A DNA stretch of 64,000 nucleotides from Streptomyces sp. MUM 2J (GTDB lineage Bacteria > Actinomycetota > Actinomycetes > Streptomycetales > Streptomycetaceae), in the NCBI RefSeq assembly GCF_022414535.1, contig NZ_JADWYM010000032.1:18361-82360 (forward strand), given 5' to 3'. The position numbers were made by a program, and so were the translations under genes. A model generated the notes under the pieces. That model saw only the letters and a list, made by a program, of their open reading frames with translations. It had not been told where the DNA came from and did no database searches. Shown here piece after piece: positions 54,350-61,025 of this stretch. The stretch's first letter is position 1; each line of letters opens with the position of its first letter.

Positions 54350-55465
54350 GTGACGGCGATTCCCAGCTTCACCGGCGACGCGAACCCCTACGGCGGCGGC
54401 GACCCGTACGCGGACTACCGCACCGCCGACTTCCCCTTCTCCCACCACGCGGACCTCGCCGACCGCCGGCTCGGCGCCTCGGTCATCGCCGCCAACGACG
54501 AATTCTTCGCCCAGCGGGAGAACCTGCTGCTGCCCGAGCGCGCCGAGTTCGACCCGGAACACTTCGGGCACAAGGGCAAGATCATGGACGGCTGGGAGAC
54601 CCGCAGGCGCCGCGGTGTCTCCGCCGAGCACCCCTGGCCGGCCGCCGACGACCACGACTGGGCGCTGATCCGCCTCGGCGCCCCCGGCGTCGTACGCGGC
54701 ATCGTCGTGGACACCGCGCACTTCCGCGGCAACTACCCGCAAGCCGTGTCCGTCGAGGGCGCCTGCGTACCCGGCTCCCCGTCCCCCGGGGAACTCCTCG
54801 CCGACGACGTCAAGTGGACCACCCTGGTCCCGCGTACCCCGGTCGGCGGCCACGCGGCCAACGGCTTCGAGGTCGCCGTCGAGCAGTGCTTCACCCACCT
54901 GCGCGTCAACCAGCACCCGGACGGCGGCATCGCGCGCCTGCGTGTGTACGGCGAGGTCGTTCCCGACCCGGAGTGGCTGGCGGCCCTCGGCACCTTCGAC
55001 GTCGTGGCGCTGGAGAACGGCGGCGGCGTCGAGGACGCGTCGAACCTGTTCTACTCGCCGGCCACCAACACGATCCAGCCGGGCCGCTCCCGCAAGATGG
55101 ACGACGGCTGGGAGACACGCCGCCGTCGTGACCAGGGCCACGACTGGATCCGCTACCGGCTCGTCGAGCAGTCCGCGATCCGCGCCGTCGAGATCGACAC
55201 CGCCTGCCTGAAGGGCAACAGCGCCAGCTGGGCGTCGGTGTCCGTGAAGGACGGCGAGAACGGCGAGTGGCGGGAGGTCCTGCCGCGCACCCGCCTGCAG
55301 CCCGACACCTGCCACCGCTTCGTGCTCCCGCAGGCGGCCGTCGGCACGCACGCGCGCGTGGACATCTTCCCCGACGGCGGTATCTCCCGCCTGCGCCTGC
55401 ACGGTTCGCTGACCGAGGAGGGCGCCGCGCGGCTGGCGGCACGCCACCAGGAACTGGGCGGCTGA
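54350..55465 (+). CDS. alc: Allantoicase
   Basis: 371 codons from GTG 54350, with AGGCAGGA upstream. Two homologous allantoicase repeats: the first with GKIMDGWETRRRRG and VDTAHFRGNYPQAVSVEG, the second with RKMDDGWETRRRRDQGHDW and IDTACLKGNSASWASVSV. It hydrolyses allantoate to ureidoglycolate and urea. Ureidoglycolate then gives glyoxylate, used by Gcl or malate synthase. Its probable operon is with allB. Confidence 0.95.
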   Translation: MTAIPSFTGDANPYGGGDPYADYRTADFPFSHHADLADRRLGASVIAANDEFFAQRENLLLPERAEFDPEHFGHKGKIMDGWETRRRRGVSAEHPWPAADDHDWALIRLGAPGVVRGIVVDTAHFRGNYPQAVSVEGACVPGSPSPGELLADDVKWTTLVPRTPVGGHAANGFEVAVEQCFTHLRVNQHPDGGIARLRVYGEVVPDPEWLAALGTFDVVALENGGGVEDASNLFYSPATNTIQPGRSRKMDDGWETRRRRDQGHDWIRYRLVEQSAIRAVEIDTACLKGNSASWASVSVKDGENGEWREVLPRTRLQPDTCHRFVLPQAAVGTHARVDIFPDGGISRLRLHGSLTEEGAARLAARHQELGG

Positions 55466-55770
55466 CGCTCCCGGGACCCGCTGCGAAGGCACCGCCGTCC
55501 CGCCCGTGGGCTCGCCCCGAGCGTCGCGGGTCGGGCGGGGCGGAGGCCCCGGCCCGTGCGCCCGGCCGCCGCCCCAGCGGGGACGAGGACCTCGCGCACA
55601 TCGACCCGCGTGCTGCGTCTGCCGTCCGAGGAGGACCGGGGGACGGCGGAGAGCGGGGCCGTCCGGAGGGCCGTTGTCCACGCCCGCCGGACGAACCGAT
55701 GAGTTGCGGGCACCGGCCGGGTCTGAGGTGATGACGGCAGAACCCGCCGAGCCAGGAGGAGGAACCCGCC
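55466..55770. other. Interval without recognised gene
   Basis: 305 bp between allantoicase and the reductase. Frames present are Arg/Pro-rich without motifs. The last 30 bp contain the AGGAGGAGG ribosome site of the next gene. Confidence 0.45.
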
Positions 55771-56409
55771 ATGGGCACGCTCGTCTCCACGATCTTCGTC
55801 ACCCTCGACGGCGTCTACCAGGCGCCGGGCGGCCCGCAGGAGGACACCAGTGGCGGCTTCGCCCAGGGCGGCTGGAGCTTTCCGTACGCCGACGACGACT
55901 TCGGGCGCTTCGTCTCCGGGGTCTTCGACCGCGCGGGCGCCTTCCTGCTCGGGCGCCGGACGTACGACATCTTCGCGTCGTACTGGCCGAAGGTGACCGA
56001 CCCCGCCGACCCGGTCGCCGCCCGGCTCAACTCCCTGCCCAAACATGTCCCCTCGGCCACGCTGACCGACCCGGCGTGGAAGGGCACGAGCGTCGTCCGC
56101 GGCGACCTCGCCAGGGAGATCCCCGCCCTCAAGGCGGATACCCCCGGCGAACTCCAGGTGCACGGAAGCGGCGCCCTCGTCCGCTCCCTGCTCGACCTGG
56201 GCCTCCTCGACATCGTGCACCTGCTGACGTTCCCGGTCGTGCTCGGGGCCGGTCGCCGCCTCTTCCCCGAGGGCACCGTGCCCACCGCGTTCCGGCACAT
56301 CGCCGGCGAGGTCACCATGGCGGGCGTCTCCCTCCAGACCTACGAGGTGGACGGCCCGGCGCGCTACGGCTCGTACCCGATGCCGGACGAGTCGCGGGCC
56401 GCTGGTTAA
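55771..56409 (+). CDS. DHFR / RibD C-terminal-like reductase
   Basis: 212 codons from ATG 55771 with AGGAGGAGG upstream. The RibD_C/DHFR-fold signature is seen: STIFVTLDGVYQAPGGPQED, FLLGRRTYDIFASYWP, VHGSGALVRSLLDLGLLD and LLTFPVVLGAGRRLFPEG. Proteins of this group are often called dihydrofolate-reductase family; their substrates are mostly unknown. Single gene, no partner seen. Confidence 0.9.
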   Translation: MGTLVSTIFVTLDGVYQAPGGPQEDTSGGFAQGGWSFPYADDDFGRFVSGVFDRAGAFLLGRRTYDIFASYWPKVTDPADPVAARLNSLPKHVPSATLTDPAWKGTSVVRGDLAREIPALKADTPGELQVHGSGALVRSLLDLGLLDIVHLLTFPVVLGAGRRLFPEGTVPTAFRHIAGEVTMAGVSLQTYEVDGPARYGSYPMPDESRAAG

Positions 56410-56693
56410 CTCCCTGAAACATCAACGGACGTGACGGGAAAATCAGCAGACCTGACGTTGACGTGACGCGGTCTACGCGCGTCATCATGAGGGCATGAGA
56501 TTCCGCCCACGCGTCTCGTGCACCGGCTCCCAGCACGCCCGTTGTCCGCGGCCGGCGCCGTCTTCGGCGCCGGAGGGGGAACGTCCGCCGCGGCGGACGG
56601 CGTCCCGGCCGCCACGAGCGCGGGGACGGCCAAGCACAGGGCGGCCACCGCAGTGGCGAACCGCGGTGGGCGATGACGTCGTTCGGTGGACAT
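56406..56693 (-). CDS. Short secreted peptide or truncated secreted enzyme
   Basis: 95 codons from ATG 56693 with CTGGAG upstream. A clear signal peptide (RFATAVAALCLAVPALVAAGTPSAAA) is followed by PPPAPKTAPAADNGRAGSRC. The mature part has no recognised domain. Streptomyces glycosidases often have this type of signal peptide and an ENGLA-type start, so it may be the surviving N-terminus of a deleted enzyme, fused to unrelated DNA. It shares four bases with the convergent reductase gene. Confidence 0.45.
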   Translation of the reverse strand: MSTERRHRPPRFATAVAALCLAVPALVAAGTPSAAADVPPPAPKTAPAADNGRAGSRCTRRVGGISCPHDDARRPRHVNVRSADFPVTSVDVSGS

Positions 56694-56947
56694 GCGCGAC
56701 TCCAGGGGGATGAGCACTGCACACGATCGAACACAGGCGAACGAAAGCCACCACATCTCAGCGGCTTGTCCGAACCCTGTCAAGGTCCTGTGGCGGTGTT
56801 CCACGAGGCGTCCGCGCTCGTCCGCCCCTGCGCACGCCCCCCGGCGCTCCGCCTCCCGCGACCGGTCCCGTGCGGCCCGTCCCCGGCGGCCGGGGCCCGG
56901 CTGCCCGGCTCCCGGACGCCTGGTGCAGGCCCCCGGGCCCCGGGCGT

Positions 56948-57970
56948 TCAGCCGGCCGTCGGTGCGGCTCCGTCCGGGATCTCCGTCAGGCGAACCGGTC
57001 TGCGTTCCCTTCGGGACCGCTCGCACGCCTCGGCGATGCGGAACGCCTGCAGGGCCTCCCGTCCGCCGCAGGGGTTGGGAAGCTCGCCGCGGACCACCGA
57101 CACGAACGCCGACAGTTCCGCCTCGTACGCCGGGGCGAAGCGCTCCAGGAAGCCCGGCCAGGGCTTGTCGGCCGCGGGTGGACCGGTCGGCTCCGTGGAG
57201 GCGATGGGGGTGCGGTCGTCGAGGCCGACCACGATCTGGTCCCGCTCCCCGGCCAGTTCCATGCGTACGTCGTAGCCGGCGCCGTTGAGGCGGGTCGCGG
57301 TGGCGGTGGCGAGGGTGCCGTCGTCCAGCGTCAGCAGTACCGCCGCCGTGTCCACGTCGCCGGCCTCGCGGAACACGGGTCCCCCGGCGTCCGAGCCGGC
57401 GGCGTAGACGTCGGCCACCTCGTGGCCGGTCACCCAGCGCAGGACGTCGAAGTCGTGGATGAGCGTGTCCCGGTACAGCCCGCCGGACGTCGCGAGCCAG
57501 GCGGCCGGGGGCGGTACCTGGTCGGAGGTGATGGCCCGCACGGTGTGCAGTCGTCCGAGCCGCCCGGAGAGCACCGCGTCGCGGGCGCCGGTGTAGCCGG
57601 TGTCGAAGCGGCGCTGGAAACCCATCTGCAGGATCGTCCCCGCGGCCTCGACCTCGGCGATCGCCTGCAGCGTGCCCGGCAGGTCGAGTGCGATGGGCTT
57701 CTCGCAGAAGACCGGCAGCCCCGATCGTGCTGCCCGACCGATCAGTTCGGCGTGGGCCTGGGTCGCGGTGGTGATCACCACGGCGTCCACGCCCCACTTG
57801 AAGATCTCGTCCACCCCCGGGGCCGCGGTCTCGCCCAGCCGCAGTGCCAGCCCCGCCGCCCGTGCCGGCTCGGCGTCCGTGAGGATCAGGGAACCGACCT
57901 CGCGGTTCCGGCTGAGCGTGTTCGCGTGGATGGTGCCGAGCCGGCCCGTACCGATGACCCCGATGCGCAT
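56948..57970 (-). CDS. Gfo/Idh/MocA-family dehydrogenase (inositol 2-dehydrogenase-like)
   Basis: 340 codons from ATG 57970. Rossmann motif MRIGVIGTGRLGTIHANTL; VFCEKPIALDLPGT with the catalytic-region Lys; QMGFQRRFDTGYTGA; and LYRDTLIHDFDVLRWVTG with the catalytic Asp/His, all typical of inositol 2-dehydrogenases. It oxidises a sugar or inositol with NAD. Divergent from a GntR regulator with a TGTCCGGACA palindrome in between, so probably part of a sugar-use locus. Confidence 0.9.
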   Translation of the reverse strand: MRIGVIGTGRLGTIHANTLSRNREVGSLILTDAEPARAAGLALRLGETAAPGVDEIFKWGVDAVVITTATQAHAELIGRAARSGLPVFCEKPIALDLPGTLQAIAEVEAAGTILQMGFQRRFDTGYTGARDAVLSGRLGRLHTVRAITSDQVPPPAAWLATSGGLYRDTLIHDFDVLRWVTGHEVADVYAAGSDAGGPVFREAGDVDTAAVLLTLDDGTLATATATRLNGAGYDVRMELAGERDQIVVGLDDRTPIASTEPTGPPAADKPWPGFLERFAPAYEAELSAFVSVVRGELPNPCGGREALQAFRIAEACERSRRERRPVRLTEIPDGAAPTAG

Positions 57971-58012
57971 GGGTACAAAGTGAGGCCGGGCCCGGCACGC
58001 TGTCAATGCGTA

Positions 58013-58022
58013 TGTCCGGACA
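58013..58022. promoter_or_regulatory. TGTCCGGACA palindrome, candidate GntR operator
   Basis: Perfect 10-bp palindrome within TATGTCCGGACAAT, in the divergent interval between dehydrogenase and GntR genes. The identical core recurs at 58873. Confidence 0.6.
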
Positions 58023-58072
58023 ATCTGACTACACGACTTCCCGTCAACAGCTCACGGAGCTACGCTCGCCCC

Positions 58073-58837
58073 GTGCCGAAACCAGAAGTCGACCCGACCG
58101 TGCAGCTGGATCTCCGTGTGGACCGCAGCTCGCCGGTACCGTTGTACTTCCAGCTCTCCCAGCAGCTGGAAGCCGCGATCGAGCACGGGACGCTCACTCC
58201 GGGCAGCCTCCTCGGCAATGAGATCGAGCTCGCCTCCCGGCTCGGCCTGTCCCGGCCGACGGTCCGCCAGGCCATCCAGTCCCTGGTCGACAAGGGGCTT
58301 CTGGTACGCCGCCGCGGCGTCGGCACGCAGGTCGTGCACAGTCAGGTCAAGCGTCCGCTGGAGCTCAGCAGCCTCTACGACGATCTGGAGGCGGCCGGGC
58401 AGAGCCCCGCCACCAAGGTCCTGGTCAACACCGTCGTGTCCGCCTCCACCGAGGTCGCCGCCGCCCTCGGGGTGCCCGAGGGCGGCGACGTGCACCGCGT
58501 CGAGCGGCTGCGGCTCGCCCGCGGCGAGCCGATGGCGTACCTGTGCAACCACCTGCCGCCCGGCCTCCTCGACCTGGACACCGTTCAGCTGGAGGCCACC
58601 GGGCTGTACCGGCTGCTGCGCTCCGCCGGGATCACCCTGCACAGCGCCCGTCAGTCCATCGGCGCCCGCGCCGCGACCGCCGCCGAGGCCGAGCGGCTCA
58701 CCGAGGCCGAGGGGGCCCCGCTGCTCACCATGCGCCGCACCACGTTCGACGACACCGGACGCGCGGTCGAGTTCGGCGACCACACGTACCGCCCCAGCCG
58801 CTACTCCTTCGAGTTCCAGCTCCTCGTCCGGCCCTGA
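58073..58837 (+). CDS. GntR-family regulator, HutC/UTRA type
   Basis: 254 codons from GTG 58073; TACGCT six bases upstream suggests a leaderless start. Winged helix VPLYFQLSQQLEAAIEHGTL and LASRLGLSRPTVRQAIQSL, then a UTRA ligand domain (VHRVERLRLARGEPMAYLCN, LHSARQSIGARAATAAEAE, YSFEFQLLVRP). It is expected to sense a sugar or sugar phosphate. Flanked on both sides by the TGTCCGGACA element, its likely operator. Confidence 0.92.
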   Translation: MPKPEVDPTVQLDLRVDRSSPVPLYFQLSQQLEAAIEHGTLTPGSLLGNEIELASRLGLSRPTVRQAIQSLVDKGLLVRRRGVGTQVVHSQVKRPLELSSLYDDLEAAGQSPATKVLVNTVVSASTEVAAALGVPEGGDVHRVERLRLARGEPMAYLCNHLPPGLLDLDTVQLEATGLYRLLRSAGITLHSARQSIGARAATAAEAERLTEAEGAPLLTMRRTTFDDTGRAVEFGDHTYRPSRYSFEFQLLVRP

Positions 58838-58872
58838 ACCCCGCGGCGCCCCACTCCGTCGACGCCACTCCG

Positions 58873-58882
58873 TGTCCGGACA
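58873..58882. promoter_or_regulatory. Second TGTCCGGACA palindrome
   Basis: The same perfect 10-bp core lies 35 bp past the GntR stop and just before the transporter remnant, where the lost ABC genes would have started. Confidence 0.6.
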
Positions 58883-58885
58883 GGC

Positions 58886-59074
58886 CCCGGGGTGGTGCTG
58901 ATCACTCACAACCCGCACCACGCGTACCTGGTCGGGATCAGGTTCGTGCTGCTGAAGAGGGGCACGATGGTGGGCAACCACACACGCGACGAGACCACGG
59001 TCGACGAACTGACGCAGCAGACGGCGGGCGGCTCCGACCTGGAGGCCCTGCGCCACGAACTGCGCCGCGCCTGA
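58886..59074 (+). pseudogene. C-terminal stub of a sugar ABC transporter ATPase
   Basis: The 60 codons read VVLITHNPHHAYLVGIRFVL, continue LKRGTMVGNHTRDETTVDEL and end LEALRHELRRA. The ITHNPHH stretch is the switch-histidine (H-loop) region of a carbohydrate ABC ATPase, and the rest is its normal C-terminal tail. The Walker A, signature and Walker B parts, and the permease and binding-protein genes, are absent: the preceding sequence is regulator intergenic DNA. A deletion has removed most of a transporter operon. Confidence 0.85.
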
Positions 59075-59192
59075 GTCCGCGTGGGGCTCCGGACACCGGG
59101 CCACCCGCGTTCCGCCCCCGGCCCATGACATGAACCACGCCCCGGCTCCGCCGTTCGGCACCGGGCGCGGGCGTGCGGCAGAATCGGCGGCG

Positions 59193-60341
59193 ATGAGCAC
59201 CTACGGCAACTTCACGGCCCCCATCGGCTCCCGCCGCGCCCCGGCGCTCCGCACGGTCGGTACGAGGGAGCGCCGGTCGCACCTGACCGCACCCCGTGTC
59301 CCGACCGTCGGCATCGACATCGGCGGCACCAAGGTGATGGCCGGCGTCGTGGATGCCGACGGCAACATCCTGGAGAAGCTCCGCGCGGAGACCCCGGACA
59401 AGTCCAAGAGCCCCCAGGTCGTCGAGGACACCATCGTCGAGCTCGTGCTGGACCTGTCCGACCGGCACGACGTGCACGCGGTCGGCATCGGCGCCGCCGG
59501 CTGGGTCGACGCCGACCGCAACCGCGTCCTGTTCGCCCCCCACCTGTCCTGGCGCAACGAACCGCTGCGCGACCGCCTCGCCGGCCGCCTGTCCGTGCCC
59601 GTGCTCGTCGACAACGACGCCAACACGGCGGCGTGGGCGGAATGGCGCTTCGGCGCGGGCCGCGGCGAGGACCACCTCGTCATGATCACCCTCGGCACCG
59701 GCATCGGCGGCGCCATCCTGGAGGACGGCCAGGTCAAGCGCGGCAAGTACGGCGTCGCCGGCGAGTTCGGCCACATGCAGGTCGTACCCGGCGGGCACCG
59801 CTGCCCGTGCGGCAACCGCGGCTGCTGGGAGCAGTACAGCTCCGGCAACGCGCTGGTCCGCGAGGCCAAGGAGCTGGCCGCCGCGGACTCCCCGGTGGCG
59901 TACGGGATCATCGAGCACGTCAAGGGCAACGTCGACGACATCACCGGTCCGATGATCACGGAGCTGGCCCGCGAGGGTGACGCGATGTGCGTCGAACTGC
60001 TCCAGGACATCGGCCAGTGGCTCGGCGTCGGCATCGCCAACCTCGCCGCCGCCCTCGACCCCTCCTGCTTCGTCATCGGCGGCGGCGTCTCGGCCGCCGA
60101 CGACCTGCTGATCGGCCCGGCGCGCGAAGCCTTCAAGCGCCACCTCACCGGCCGCGGCTACCGTCCCGAGGCCCGCATCGTGCGCGCCCAGCTCGGTCCC
60201 GAGGCGGGCATGGTCGGCGCCGCCGACCTCGCCCGGCTGGTCGCCCGCCGGTTCCGGCGCGCCAAGCGGCGCCGGGTGGAGCGCCACGAGCGCTACGAGC
60301 GGTACGTGCAGGCCCGCCGAGCGGCAAGGGACAGCGCATGA
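59193..60341 (+). CDS. ROK-family sugar kinase (glucokinase-like)
   Basis: 382 codons from ATG 59193; CAGAAT eight bases upstream hints at a leaderless start. After a 45-residue lead, the ATP site PTVGIDIGGTKVMAGVVD, DNDANTAAWAEWRFG with the catalytic Asp, LGTGIGGAILEDG, and the ROK zinc motif GEFGHMQVVPGGHRCPCGNR followed by GCWEQYSSGNAL. It phosphorylates a hexose, likely glucose. In a sugar locus with GntR and a lost ABC transporter. Overlaps the next start by ATGA. Confidence 0.93.
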   Translation: MSTYGNFTAPIGSRRAPALRTVGTRERRSHLTAPRVPTVGIDIGGTKVMAGVVDADGNILEKLRAETPDKSKSPQVVEDTIVELVLDLSDRHDVHAVGIGAAGWVDADRNRVLFAPHLSWRNEPLRDRLAGRLSVPVLVDNDANTAAWAEWRFGAGRGEDHLVMITLGTGIGGAILEDGQVKRGKYGVAGEFGHMQVVPGGHRCPCGNRGCWEQYSSGNALVREAKELAAADSPVAYGIIEHVKGNVDDITGPMITELAREGDAMCVELLQDIGQWLGVGIANLAAALDPSCFVIGGGVSAADDLLIGPAREAFKRHLTGRGYRPEARIVRAQLGPEAGMVGAADLARLVARRFRRAKRRRVERHERYERYVQARRAARDSA

Positions 60342-60916
60342 CCGCCTCGCTGCCGCACCAGGCCGCGCGTCCGGGGGAGCAGGCTCCCTCCGAGGACCGG
60401 CGCCACGCGATCCGGCGCCGCGCGCTCACCCTGCTGATCATCGTCCTGCTCATCGGGGTGCCGGCCGGCTATCTGGTGATCTCCGCCAACCAGAGCCGGG
60501 ACGCCGGAAAGGACAAGGAGGAGCGGTACTCGGCGACCGGCCTGACCGCCGGCTGGCCCTCGCGGGTGCAGCGCCGCCTCTACCAGGTGCCGGTCCCGGC
60601 CCCGTCGTCCGAGGTCGCCTACTACGAGACGAACAACTGGAAGACCAGCCGCCTCTACGTCCAGTTCCAGACCTCCCCGGCGAACCTGGACTGGTTCCTG
60701 GAGGCCGTGGGCACGGACCGGTCCCACCTCAGGGAGGGCGACGTCACCATCGGCGGCCGCGACCGGAAGGTCACCGGCTGGACGTTCACCGGCTCCGGGC
60801 CGTGGTGGGGCGTGGTGCACGAGCAGGAGGACCCGGCACCCACCCAGGACATCGTCGTGAACATGGCCGACCCGGAGCGGCCCATGGTCTACGTCGTCTC
60901 ACGCACCGTTCCCTGA
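60338..60916 (+). CDS. Membrane-anchored protein coupled to the ROK kinase
   Basis: 192 codons from ATG 60338 in the ATGA overlap with the kinase stop. A basic N-terminus is followed by one membrane helix (ALTLLIIVLLIGVPAGYLVI) and an extracytoplasmic domain (VAYYETNNWKTSRLYVQFQT, LDWFLEAVGTDRSHL, VTGWTFTGSGPWWGVVHEQ). I recognise no enzyme; such proteins follow ROK kinases in Streptomyces as conserved hypothetical sugar-kinase-associated proteins. Confidence 0.8.
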   Translation: MTASLPHQAARPGEQAPSEDRRHAIRRRALTLLIIVLLIGVPAGYLVISANQSRDAGKDKEERYSATGLTAGWPSRVQRRLYQVPVPAPSSEVAYYETNNWKTSRLYVQFQTSPANLDWFLEAVGTDRSHLREGDVTIGGRDRKVTGWTFTGSGPWWGVVHEQEDPAPTQDIVVNMADPERPMVYVVSRTVP

Positions 60917-61025
60917 CCCGCCGTGGCGCGGACGGCCGGGACGACCCGTTGTCGGACCCCGCCCGTAGAGTCGAAGACGTCCCGGCCGAGGCGAGGGCGA
61001 CCCGTGGACGGGAGGTGGCGAGGAG

